Translations under genes and position numbers: made by a program
Notes under the pieces: model-generated
Databases searched by the model: none
Seen by the model: only the letters and a program-made list of their open reading frames with translations
Told to the model about the DNA's origin: nothing
Assembly (NCBI GenBank): GCA_031554215.1
Contig: JAVBKF010000037.1
Location: 1-17,799, forward strand
DNA: 17,799 bases
DNA from: JAVBKE01 sp031554215
GTDB lineage: Bacteria; Bacillota; Bacilli; JARBTR01
Direction: 5' to 3'
Shown here: positions 1-7,093 of the stretch, one piece after another
Layout of the letters: each line of letters starts with the position of its first letter
Position numbering within the stretch: the first letter of the stretch is position 1

Positions 1-63
1 TTAGCCTGGATCACTAGGGTGCCAAACCCGCAGGAACATTGCAATAGCAGCGTTCTCCATTAT

Positions 64-90
64 CTCACTTCTTGACGAAGTGGGTTTTTT
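64..90 (+). terminator. Rho-independent terminator, upstream gene unknown
   Basis: An 8-bp stem (CTCACTTC at 64-71 with GAAGTGGG at 77-84, one T-G wobble, loop TTGAC) is followed directly by six T on the plus strand. It would end a plus-strand transcript entering from outside the window. A reading frame open from base 1 stops at 73-75, inside the hairpin, but its 24 codons match nothing I recognise. Confidence 0.6.
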
Positions 91-165
91 CTAGGGCTCT
101 TTTAGCTTTAAGGGCAAATTTTTTTCAAACTGATTTTCCCCCTTTTGTTTGTTGATAGATTTGAC

Positions 166-201
166 AGGGTTTATATGTTGGTATGTGAGTACGTAAACCC
201 T
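166..201. repeat. Inverted repeat AGGGTTTA...TAAACCCT
   Basis: Perfect 8-bp arms at 166-173 and 194-201 are separated by 20 bp, and the right arm is followed by a T-run (201-205) on the plus strand. It may be a weak terminator or debris of a mobile element. No gene is supported between 91 and 257. Confidence 0.4.
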
Positions 202-257
202 TTTTAATTTTCCAGCTCTGACTTCTAAACGAGAACTGTCATTTAAGATTGAATCAA

Positions 258-967
258 ATAGATTGACATTTTAAATAGCTCTTTATTTAGCTCTTTTCGT
301 GTCGACCAATGAAACTTGAAACGACATTTCTCATGTTGTCGTACACTATTTCTTTGTATACACCACCGATCATTTCAAAGAAACCGACATGAGAATCAAG
401 GAAAACTTCTTTTTTCTGATTCTTGTATAAATAAGCCCACCGAAACCCAGATGCTGGTGATGAAAATACGGCGAGGGGATAAGTGTTCGTTTTACCTTCA
501 ACCATCAGTTTCACCTCACCAAACTCGTATTCTTGCTTGTTAAAACATTCACAGCCTTATTTTTGTTTAACACTAATTTTTCTCGCAATCGTTTTATAAC
601 TGCTATCATAACCTTCACTTTTAAATTGGTCATATATCTGTTGCTTCGTTCGTTTTTGCTTGTGCTTGTGCTGTCCTAACAGCTGATTCTTTCTCTGTTC
701 TTCATCAAGAAGCTCTTCCAAACGCTTATCTATCTCTGACGTATATTTTACTGGTTTTCTGTTTGCGCTGTTGTAAGTTGGTTCTGAGAAAATTTCTTCT
801 TGAATTGTCTTACTGTTTTCTGGTTCCGTTTTAAGCCGAGTTAGTTGATTTTTGTAGTCCTTCCAGTACTTTGTAACTGTTTTACGATCAACTTTCAACA
901 TGCGGGCAATCCCTCGGATTGATTGGCCTTCTAGCTTTAATTTAATTATTGTGTGTTTGTCCAGCAT
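258..967 (-). pseudogene. Decayed IS21-family transposase istA (5' part)
   Basis: Read on the minus strand from an ATG at 967 with a good purine-rich ribosome binding site just upstream. The N-terminus has the helix-turn-helix of IstA (GQSIRGIARMLKVDRKTVTK). After about 136 residues the frame meets a TAA at 557-559, then continues in the same frame into the start of the DDE catalytic region (QEYEFGEVKLMVEGKTN, GFRWAYLY, YKEIVYDNMRNVV). Near 292-298 one base appears to be missing. Restoring it gives HEKELNKELFKMSIY, the expected IstA continuation, and homology then stops near 258. Three lesions (nonsense codon, frameshift, 3' truncation) and the lack of an istB partner make the element non-autonomous. 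The family call rests on recalled IstA motifs. Confidence 0.8.
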
Positions 968-984
968 GTACTCCACTCCCCCTA

Positions 985-1060
985 ACATCATTCTTACATG
1001 CTAGCAGATGAAAAAATAGTGGTCCCTTTTTCGATGATAATTCATCGTTTTTTGTCCACT
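985..1060 (-). mobile_element. Probable IS21 terminal region upstream of istA
   Basis: The segment between istA and the MFS gene contains, read on the minus strand, TGGACAAAAAACGATG followed by a perfect 6-bp hairpin (1032-1037 with 1042-1047, loop TAAT) and GGGACCACTATTTTTTC. Multiple short repeats upstream of istA are typical of IS21 ends. On the plus strand the hairpin is followed by six T (1048-1053), so it could also terminate transcription. The exact end is not determinable without the other terminus. Confidence 0.4.
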
Positions 1061-1083
1061 TTTAGAGTACTAAATACATAGCG

Positions 1084-2280
1084 TCAACCCGCCTTTATTT
1101 TAAAAAAGGCATTTGCACCCAATATCGACACGATAATGGACAAGAATCCTACAATGGCAAGAATGGTAGCTGAATCAAACTGATCTGATAAATAACCAAT
1201 CAAAGGAAATGCGATAAACATCACAAGAGAAGTAAGTAGACTAACGACCGACAGGATAGTTGCCCTCATTTTTGACGGAATTTCATCATTAATCACTTTA
1301 CTAGAAATCGGGTCAATTATTTCATACACAATGGCAAGGACTACAAATGCAACGATAAGAAAGCCAACATCATCAGCAACAACCATTAAGTAAGCTATCC
1401 CAATCAAGATAAATGAATACAACAATACCCTTCTTGAAGATGTCTTCTCAGCCAGCTTATAAGAGAACATTGAAACGATGGCTTGGACAACTGAAACCGA
1501 TGCATATAATAAAGAAATATAGTAAACAGATACACCTTTTTCGTAAAATAACGCTTGAGAGAACATAATAAATACAGATGCGATGGCGAAGAAAACAGAT
1601 AGCGAAATAATTAAAAATTTAATGCGATTGTTGAATTTAAGAAACTGTATTATTTCCATGACTAAGCCCAAAGTTTCCACACTTTCCAATTCATCTTCAT
1701 CTTGACCCACGTTTCGTACAGTATCTGATTGACCAAGATTTATTTCTTCTAACAAAAACACTGAAAGTAGTGCAACACATTGGGCAATAATCCCACCAAT
1801 AAATACATAATCCCAAGATAGATCTTGTAGGAACCCACCTACACCTGTTGCAACTCCAATGGAAATAATCAAAATCCCATTGTAGAAACCAATTGCCTTT
1901 CCATACAAATCTTTTTTACTATCGGACTTTAACGAGTCATATAATAATGCCACATCCGAACCTGATATCAGCGCTAACCCCGTTCCGTAAAATACATGTC
2001 CCAAAATGAGGAAAGGAAAAGTGCTAAAACTTAAAAAGACTGCTAAATATAAAATAAGGAAGCTATGACCAATAAGCATCGTCTTTCTTCGACCAATTCG
2101 ATCAGACAGATAGCCTGCGGGCACTTCTAAAACAAGCATTGTAAAATTTAAAGCTGACTGAATAATTCCAATCTCCATCATCGAAAAATCTAAATTCAGG
2201 AGATATAGAATCCAAATCCCTCTTTCAAAAAATAAGTTCCCAAAAAATCCAGAAAAATTTAATATCCTTTTATTTCTCAA
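1084..2280 (-). CDS. MFS transporter, probable drug/metabolite exporter
   Basis: A 398-residue polytopic membrane protein of normal length for a 12-TM major facilitator. The MFS motif A lies between TM2 and TM3 (GYLSDRIGRRKT, residues 56-67), and a degenerate copy (GYLSD) at 362-366 precedes TM11. A long charged loop at about residues 178-215 separates the two six-helix halves. SGSDVALLYDSL (106-117) and DEIPSKMRATILS (332-344) are features I associate with DHA3-like proton-coupled exporters in Bacillales. The substrate cannot be read from sequence. The start is TTG at 2280, preceded by GGAG at suitable spacing; there is no better ATG, since the first helix begins almost at once. The gene is intact although insertion-sequence remnants flank it, which suggests it is carried in an accessory segment. 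It is the only gene here with no link to translation or respiration. Confidence 0.85.
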   Translation of the reverse strand: MRNKRILNFSGFFGNLFFERGIWILYLLNLDFSMMEIGIIQSALNFTMLVLEVPAGYLSDRIGRRKTMLIGHSFLILYLAVFLSFSTFPFLILGHVFYGTGLALISGSDVALLYDSLKSDSKKDLYGKAIGFYNGILIISIGVATGVGGFLQDLSWDYVFIGGIIAQCVALLSVFLLEEINLGQSDTVRNVGQDEDELESVETLGLVMEIIQFLKFNNRIKFLIISLSVFFAIASVFIMFSQALFYEKGVSVYYISLLYASVSVVQAIVSMFSYKLAEKTSSRRVLLYSFILIGIAYLMVVADDVGFLIVAFVVLAIVYEIIDPISSKVINDEIPSKMRATILSVVSLLTSLVMFIAFPLIGYLSDQFDSATILAIVGFLSIIVSILGANAFFKIKAG

Positions 2281-2469
2281 TCTTACTCCAACTCTCTAAT
2301 TTTCTATACCGTCTTTGAATCGAATTGATTCTAATTAATAGACTTCTCTGATAAATCTAATTCGTATGTCAAATTATGCAAAGATAATAAGCCATTTCTT
2401 TTTAGGTTGTAGCCCTTTATCTTGCTGTCTTTAATAAAGATTGATTTACATTTAAATAGAGGTAGATAA

Positions 2470-2652
2470 TTATCTAAAGTATACAAGTAATTCATCAATT
2501 TCTTCCATCTCATTCTGGTTGAGATGAGAAATAATTTTTTCTCGTTTAGTTTGATCCTGAAAATTTTTCAAAAAGAATTTTATGTAGCTAGTAGGATGAA
2601 AATAGAGCGGTAATACAAGCTGTAAAGATATATCAAATTGATTTTTATCCAT
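2470..2652 (-). CDS. Hypothetical protein, 60 aa
   Basis: A short minus-strand reading frame with ATG at 2652, a weak AGGA-like site upstream, and a TAA stop at 2470-2472. The product has a hydrophobic N-terminal third and an acidic C-terminus (EMEEIDELLVYFR). I recognise no family. A second frame (2331-2513) overlaps its last 44 bp in another frame and has no visible ribosome binding site of its own. The pair could be a single ~105-residue gene broken by one frameshift, or the second may be spurious. It lies upstream of the MFS gene on the same strand, and the IS30 terminal repeat begins only 14 bp upstream of its start, so any native promoter has probably been replaced. Confidence 0.35.
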   Translation of the reverse strand: MDKNQFDISLQLVLPLYFHPTSYIKFFLKNFQDQTKREKIISHLNQNEMEEIDELLVYFR

Positions 2653-2665
2653 ATTTATATAATCC

Positions 2666-2692
2666 TAAATTGCAAATACAAATGCAACAAAC
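2666..2692 (-). repeat. IS30-type terminal inverted repeat
   Basis: Read on the minus strand this is TTTGTTGCATTTGTATTTGC followed by AATTTA, the form of IS30-family ends (TTGCA...TTTGCAA). It sits just downstream of the transposase remnant's stop codon, where an IS30 end is expected. I see no matching partner repeat near 3060-3130, so the other end is lost. Confidence 0.55.
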
Positions 2693-2705
2693 TAGCCAGA
2701 AAAAA

Positions 2706-2940
2706 TCAAGTATGACTAAGTAAGTAGATTTCTTTGATGAAATACTCTATAGGAGTCTTGCATCCAAGTATTTTCCGAGGTAATTGATTACACCAGTTAG
2801 TAATGGTATTAATCATTTTGGTTGGAACAGAGACGGGTGGGTACACCTTTGGGAATAAATCTGCGAATCAAGCTGATGTGTTTCTCATTGGTACCCTTTT
2901 CATTACTAAATAGAAATTTATAAAAATAGCGCACTGTTTA
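2706..2940 (-). pseudogene. IS30-family transposase, C-terminal remnant
   Basis: The minus strand encodes the IS30 transposase C-terminus in two frames. The first carries RYFYKFLFSNEKGTNEKH followed by ISLIRRFIPKGVP, matching the family signature with ERGTNEN and LIRRFIPKG. The frame then shifts near 2815-2835, and the second reads NQLPRKILGCKTPIEYF, matching the family's N-RPRK-LG-KTP-EVF end, with a stop at 2706-2708. The N-terminal half is missing, so the gene is dead. It forms the left border of the translation cluster and ends about 190 bp before that cluster's promoter. Confidence 0.75.
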
Positions 2941-3130
2941 CTTCAAGATGAGCCAGCAGAGCGATATTCTACATATTTGTCACGGATAGCGATTCCACGC
3001 TTTGGCACAAATCATTCGCAATAACACAATCAACTATTAAATGTGACTTACCAGAAGATAACTAATGTTATTTCTGTAACCAACAATTCGTGCGCCCAAT
3101 TTACTGACTAAAAAATGCCTACTTTCTAGG
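2941..3130. other. Unassigned DNA between IS30 remnant and rpsL promoter
   Basis: No reading frame of useful length or known RNA is visible. A minus-strand stretch reads RGIAIRDKYVEYRSAGSS before a stop, and the rest is broken in every frame. It is most likely further transposase debris, but I could not match it to the IS30 N-terminal half or another family. Confidence 0.3.
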
Positions 3131-3160
3131 TTGACACAGCTGGGTCTGTGGTGTTAGAAT
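3131..3160 (+). promoter_or_regulatory. Sigma-A promoter of the rpsL operon
   Basis: A perfect TTGACA (3131-3136) and TAGAAT (3155-3160) are separated by 18 bp. The start site would fall near 3167, giving a leader of about 160 nt before rpsL. It lies immediately after mobile-element debris, so the translation cluster has its own promoter and does not depend on rpoBC read-through. Confidence 0.75.
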
Positions 3161-3214
3161 ATACGAGTATGTTTATTGGTATTCATTACTGAAAACTAGA
3201 CAATTATGTTTTTG

Positions 3215-3251
3215 CATTCGTTGCAGAAACTTTGTTTTTTGCAACAGAATG
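3215..3251 (+). promoter_or_regulatory. Stem-loop in the rpsL mRNA leader
   Basis: CATTCGTTGCA (3215-3225) pairs with TGCAACAGAATG (3240-3251), an 11-bp stem with one bulged A. There is no T-run after it, so it is not a terminator. A second small hairpin (ACTAG 3271-3275 with CTAGT 3283-3287) follows. Together they make a structured leader that could regulate S12 synthesis or stabilise the mRNA; this role is inferred. Confidence 0.5.
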
Positions 3252-3328
3252 AATCACCTGGATGTGTGGAACTAGTGAAACGCTAGTAAATCGCATATAT
3301 CGAAGGAAAAGAGAGGAGGAAATACAAA

Positions 3329-3751
3329 ATGCCAACGATTAATCAACTTGTTCGTAAGCCAAGAAAATCTGCTATTGAGAAGTCAAAATCTCCAGCATTA
3401 AATAAAGGCTACAACAGTTTCAAGAAAGCACAAACTGACATCTCAGCTCCACAAAAGCGTGGTGTATGTTCACGTGTTGGAACAATGACACCGAAGAAGC
3501 CAAACTCAGCACTGCGTAAATACGCTCGTGTGCGTTTGTCTAATGGAATTGAGGTAACTGCTTACATTCCAGGAATCGGTCACAACCTACAAGAGCACAG
3601 CGTGGTATTGATTCGTGGAGGCCGGGTAAAAGATTTACCAGGAGTTCGTTATCATATCGTACGTGGCGCTTTAGATACTGCAGGTGTAAACGGCCGTATG
3701 CAAAGTCGTTCTAAATACGGAACGAAGCGTCCGAAGCCAGCGAAAAACTAA
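3329..3751 (+). CDS. rpsL: 30S ribosomal protein S12
   Basis: 140 residues, the length usual for Bacilli. S12 sits at the decoding centre of the small subunit and takes part in tRNA selection. The signature TPKKPNSALRK (residues 54-64) and GGRVKDLPGVRYH (97-109) are intact. The lysines at the streptomycin-resistance positions (the K56/K57 pair and K101) are wild type, so the protein looks streptomycin-sensitive. The C-terminal tail (after ALDTAGV) carries NGRMQSRSKYGTKRPKPAKN, a few residues different from the Bacillus form I recall. The ATG follows GAGAGGAGGAAA. It is the first gene of a four-gene cluster with rpsG, fusA and tuf. Unusually, no rpoC or L7Ae-like gene precedes it. Confidence 0.98.
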   Translation: MPTINQLVRKPRKSAIEKSKSPALNKGYNSFKKAQTDISAPQKRGVCSRVGTMTPKKPNSALRKYARVRLSNGIEVTAYIPGIGHNLQEHSVVLIRGGRVKDLPGVRYHIVRGALDTAGVNGRMQSRSKYGTKRPKPAKN

Positions 3752-3839
3752 TTTTACAATAACAATAGGGTGGGGAGATTGCTTACGATGAGTATTTCTG
3801 ACCAAGCGCCCAAGAAATGATAAGAAAGGGGGATTTATA

Positions 3840-4310
3840 ATGCCTCGTAAAGGTCCAGTTGCAAAGAGAGATGTATTACCAGATCCAATGTATAACTCGA
3901 AGCTAATCACAAAGTTAATCAACAAAATGATGATTGACGGTAAAAGAGGAACTTCACAAAAAATTCTTTATTCAGCATTTGATATCATTACCGAAAAAAC
4001 TGGTCAACCAGCTATTGAAGTATTTGATACTGCGTTAAAGAACATCATGCCTGTGCTTGAAGTTAAAGCACGTCGTGTAGGAGGTGCCAACTATCAGGTG
4101 CCAATCGAAGTTCGCCCTGACAGAAGAACAACACTTGGTCTTCGTTGGTTGGTAAACTACGCACGTCTTCGTGGTGAGAAAACAATGGAACAACGTCTTG
4201 CGAATGAAATCATGGATGCTGCTAACGGAACTGGCGCATCAGTGAAAAAGCGTGAAGACACACACAAAATGGCAGAAGCCAATAAAGCATTTGCACATTA
4301 CAGATGGTAA
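3840..4310 (+). CDS. rpsG: 30S ribosomal protein S7
   Basis: 156 residues, the standard length. S7 nucleates assembly of the 30S head and contacts E-site tRNA. The diagnostic N-terminus MPRKGPVAKRDVLPDP, the central KARRVGGANYQVP, RRTTLGLRWLVNYAR and the C-terminal REDTHKMAEANKAFAHYRW are all present. The ATG follows a GGGGGA ribosome binding site, 88 bp after rpsL. That gap carries TGAGTATTTCTGAC (3789-3802), a 14-mer seen again before fusA. In E. coli S7 represses translation from the rpsL-rpsG gap; whether anything comparable acts here is unknown. The stop codon touches the first unit of the tandem structured repeat. Confidence 0.98.
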   Translation: MPRKGPVAKRDVLPDPMYNSKLITKLINKMMIDGKRGTSQKILYSAFDIITEKTGQPAIEVFDTALKNIMPVLEVKARRVGGANYQVPIEVRPDRRTTLGLRWLVNYARLRGEKTMEQRLANEIMDAANGTGASVKKREDTHKMAEANKAFAHYRW

Positions 4311-4670
4311 AACTAGGTGCCGTAGCAAGCGCTTAGGAATGTAGCGTCTCAGAGAAGATCCGAATGCAACGAAGTTGCACCGAGGAACTTATCTGAAAGA
4401 GCGGAATTCCTGCTTGCGAAAGGCCCGATTCAAAACTAGGTGCCGTAGCAAGCGCCTAGACATGTAGCGTCTCGTAGAAGCCTGACTGCGACGAAGTCGC
4501 ACCAAAGGATTATACGAAAGAGCGAAATGTCTGCTTGCGAAAGGCCCGATGAAAACTAGGTGCTGTAGCAAGCGCTTAGACATGTAGCGTCTCGTAGAAG
4601 CCTGACTGCGACGAAGTCGCACCAAAGGATTATACGAAAGAGCGAAATGTCTGCTTGCGAAAGGCCCGAT
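4309..4670 (+). repeat. Three tandem structured-RNA units (~120 nt each)
   Basis: Units run 4309-4431, 4432-4551 and 4552-4670, each opening with AAAACTAGGTGC and closing with AGGCCCGAT. Units 2 and 3 differ at two bases; unit 1 is diverged. Each unit can fold into an outer stem GG(T)GCC/GGCCC, a GCAAGC/GCTTGC stem, a 5-bp stem, CG(T)CTC/GAGCG, two 3-bp stems and an apical hairpin with loop GAA. Unit 1 versus units 2/3 differ by paired changes: GGAAT/ATTCC becomes GACAT/ATGTC, AGA/TCT becomes GTA/TAC, TCC/GGA becomes CCT/AGG, and GCAAC/GTTGC becomes GCGAC/GTCGC. Such covariation supports a conserved RNA fold rather than a protein. There is no T-run, so it is not a classical terminator. It lies inside the str transcript, between rpsG and fusA. 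I do not recognise the class. Confidence 0.85.
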
Positions 4671-4684
4671 TAAAACATCTTAAC

Positions 4685-4742
4685 CAGAAATATCAGCAGT
4701 TCATATCCCTTCACAGGGGATACGAATCGCTGAGTATTTCTG
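4685..4742 (+). promoter_or_regulatory. Long stem-loop upstream of fusA
   Basis: CAGAAATATCAGC (4685-4697) pairs with GCTGAGTATTTCTG (4729-4742) with one bulge. Further in, TTC/GAA and TATCCC (4704-4709) with GGGATA (4717-4722) extend the helix across small internal loops. No T-run follows. The right arm contains the 14-mer shared with the rpsL-rpsG gap. It ends 55 bp before fusA and is a candidate mRNA processing or protein-binding site; function is inferred. Confidence 0.55.
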
Positions 4743-4797
4743 ACAACAAAAATGAAAAAAAACAGTATCTTTATAGGAAGGAGTTGGGTGGTACAAG

Positions 4798-6882
4798 ATG
4801 GCTAAAAGAGAATTTTCTCTAGAAAAAACACGTAATATCGGAATCATGGCGCATATCGACGCTGGTAAGACGACAACAACAGAGCGTGTGCTTTTTTATA
4901 CTGGTAAAATCCATAAAATTGGTGAGACTCATGAAGGAGCTTCCCAAATGGACTGGATGGCACAAGAGCAAGAGCGTGGGATTACAATCACTTCTGCGGC
5001 AACAACTGCACAGTGGAAAGACTACCGCGTAAACATTATTGATACACCAGGACACGTAGACTTCACAATTGAAGTTGAGCGTTCACTGCGTGTACTTGAT
5101 GGTGCTGTTGCAGTACTTGATGCACAATCTGGTGTTGAACCACAAACAGAAACAGTATGGCGTCAAGCAACAACTTACGGCGTACCTCGTGTGGTTTTCG
5201 TAAACAAAATGGATAAGTTAGGTGCTGATTTCTTCTATTCTGTGAAGACATTGCACGACCGTCTAGAAGCAAATGCGCATCCGATTCAAATTCCAATCGG
5301 TGCTGAAGATCAATTTCATGCAATTATTGACCTTATCGAAATGAACGCTACTTTCTATAAGGATGATAAAGGGATTGCAGAGCCAGAAATCGGCGAAATC
5401 CCTGCAGAATATGTTGATCAAGCAAACGAATGGCGTGAGAAGTTAATCGAGGCTGTTGCAGAGCTTGATGAAGATTTAATGGAAAAATACCTTGGCGGGG
5501 AAGAGCTAACGAAGGAAGAACTTAAAGCAGGTATCCGTAAAGGAACTTGTAACGTTGAATTCTACCCAGTTATCTGTGGTACAGCATTTAAGAACAAAGG
5601 TGTTCGTAAAATGCTTGATGCGGTAATTGATTACCTTCCATCACCGCTTGATATCGAAGCAATCAAAGGTCATAATGCAGATACTGATGAAGAAGTAGCC
5701 CGTCATGCTGACGATAGCGAGCCTTTCTCAGCACTTGCGTTTAAAGTAATGACTGACCCTTATGTTGGTAAATTAACATTCTTCCGTGTGTACTCTGGAA
5801 CACTTGATTCAGGTTCATACGTCAATAACTCAACAAAAGGAAAGCGTGAGCGTATCGGACGGATTCTGCAAATGCATGCAAACAAACGTGAGGAAATTTC
5901 AAAAGTTTACTCAGGTGACATTGCAGCAGCTGTAGGTCTAAAAGATACTTCAACGGGAGATACATTATGTGCTGAAAAGGACAATGTAATCCTTGAGAAA
6001 ATGATATTCCCTGAGCCGGTAATTCAGCTTTCAATTGAGCCGAAATCAAAAGCAGACCAAGACAAAATGTCAGCTGCTCTTGTGAAGCTTCAAGAGGAAG
6101 ATCCTACTTTCCGCGCGCACACTGATGTTGAAACTGGTCAAACGATCATCGCAGGTATGGGTGAGCTTCACCTTGATATCCTCGTTGACCGTATGAAGCG
6201 CGAGTTTAATGTTGAAGCAAACGTAGGTGCACCACAAGTTGCCTACCGTGAGACATTTAAGCAAAGTGCAGAGATCGATTCTAAGTATGCGAAGCAATCG
6301 GGTGGTCGTGGACAATATGGTCACGTAGTGATTGAGTTTGGACCAAACGAATCAGGAAAAGGATTTGAATTCATTAATAACATCGTTGGTGGTGTTATCC
6401 CACGTGAATTCATTGGACCAGTTCAAGCTGGTCTTGAAGATGCAATGGGACGCGGTGTGCTTGCTGGATTTCCACTCGTGGACGTTAAAGCAAGATTATT
6501 CCACGGATCATACCATGACGTTGACTCATCTGAAATGGCGTTTAAACTTGCTGCTTCACAAGCACTGAAAATGGCTGCACAAAAGTGTAATCCGGTTCTT
6601 CTAGAGCCAATCATGCGTGTTGAGGTTGTTATGCCTGAGGAGTATATGGGAGACATCATCGGTGGTATCACAGCTCGTCGTGGGCGTATCGAAGGTATGG
6701 AAGCACGCGGTAACGCACAAGTTGTTCGCACCATGGTACCACTATCTGAAATGTTTGGTTACGCAACTTCACTCCGTTCAAGCACACAAGGTCGTGGCGT
6801 GTTCTCAATGCATTTCGATCACTACGAAGAGGTACCAAAGTCAATTTCTGAAGGCATCGTTAAAAAGTTCAAAGGTGAGTAA
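4798..6882 (+). CDS. fusA: Elongation factor G
   Basis: 694 residues, full length. EF-G is the GTPase that drives translocation of tRNA and mRNA on the ribosome and works with RRF in recycling. The GTPase motifs are intact: P-loop AHIDAGKT (18-25), switch I RGIT (60-63), DTPGH (82-86) and NKMD (136-139). Domains II to V follow in the normal order, including GMGELHLDILVDRM in domain III and GRGQYGHV in domain IV. The start ATG is clear from the MAKREFSLEKTRNIGIMAHI N-terminus. Two purine-rich stretches precede it: GGAAGGAG lies about 14 nt away, unusually far, while GGGTGG lies about 6 nt away and may be the one used. A 487-bp gap filled with structured RNA separates it from rpsG, much longer than usual for this operon. 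Confidence 0.98.
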   Translation: MAKREFSLEKTRNIGIMAHIDAGKTTTTERVLFYTGKIHKIGETHEGASQMDWMAQEQERGITITSAATTAQWKDYRVNIIDTPGHVDFTIEVERSLRVLDGAVAVLDAQSGVEPQTETVWRQATTYGVPRVVFVNKMDKLGADFFYSVKTLHDRLEANAHPIQIPIGAEDQFHAIIDLIEMNATFYKDDKGIAEPEIGEIPAEYVDQANEWREKLIEAVAELDEDLMEKYLGGEELTKEELKAGIRKGTCNVEFYPVICGTAFKNKGVRKMLDAVIDYLPSPLDIEAIKGHNADTDEEVARHADDSEPFSALAFKVMTDPYVGKLTFFRVYSGTLDSGSYVNNSTKGKRERIGRILQMHANKREEISKVYSGDIAAAVGLKDTSTGDTLCAEKDNVILEKMIFPEPVIQLSIEPKSKADQDKMSAALVKLQEEDPTFRAHTDVETGQTIIAGMGELHLDILVDRMKREFNVEANVGAPQVAYRETFKQSAEIDSKYAKQSGGRGQYGHVVIEFGPNESGKGFEFINNIVGGVIPREFIGPVQAGLEDAMGRGVLAGFPLVDVKARLFHGSYHDVDSSEMAFKLAASQALKMAAQKCNPVLLEPIMRVEVVMPEEYMGDIIGGITARRGRIEGMEARGNAQVVRTMVPLSEMFGYATSLRSSTQGRGVFSMHFDHYEEVPKSISEGIVKKFKGE

Positions 6883-6921
6883 GAATTACGCATTTTTTTA
6901 CAAAAGAAACTGAATTCAGAT

Positions 6922-6950
6922 TTGATTTTCAGGCAACTTTCAAGTATAAC
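6922..6950 (+). promoter_or_regulatory. Promoter for tuf in the fusA-tuf gap
   Basis: TTGATT (6922-6927) and TATAAC (6945-6950) with 17-bp spacing. A separate tuf promoter would allow EF-Tu to be made in excess over EF-G, as is known in related bacilli. The predicted transcript would start near 6957 and include the hairpin at 7008-7047. Confidence 0.55.
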
Positions 6951-7007
6951 TAAATGTGTACGCCATTATTGTAGTCGCTGACGATCAATGTGGAGGCATA
7001 AACAATC

Positions 7008-7047
7008 GTATGGGGCGATATTGACCAAAGTGAATCTCGCCCCATAC
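7008..7047 (+). promoter_or_regulatory. Perfect 11-bp hairpin upstream of tuf
   Basis: GTATGGGGCGA (7008-7018) pairs perfectly with TCGCCCCATAC (7037-7047) across an 18-nt loop. On the plus strand it is followed by an A-rich run, not T, so it is a poor terminator. It ends 46 bp before tuf and about 31 bp before the AGGAGG site. Likely roles are mRNA stabilisation or control of tuf; unproven. Confidence 0.5.
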
Positions 7048-7093
7048 AAAACAAAAAATAAAAAATTAAATTGATAGTAGGAGGATTTTAGTA

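Noticed and set aside
14..24. ACTAGGGTGCC resembling the start of the structured repeat (ACTAGGTGCC)
   Set aside because: The similarity does not continue: the GCAAGC/GCTTGC and inner stems are absent.
1..59. 19-codon minus-strand frame starting MENAAIAMF and ending at the window edge
   Set aside because: Too short to support, with only a weak upstream site and no recognised product.
316..543. Plus-strand frame opposite the istA remnant
   Set aside because: Antisense shadow of a recognisable transposase fragment.
4389..4625. Minus-strand reading frame encoding a repetitive Arg/Ser-rich peptide
   Set aside because: It is the shadow of the tandem structured repeat. Differences between units preserve base pairing, and there is no ribosome binding site.
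4309..4670. Tandem repeats as a possible CRISPR array
   Set aside because: Whole ~120-bp units abut with no unique spacers and no cas genes nearby.
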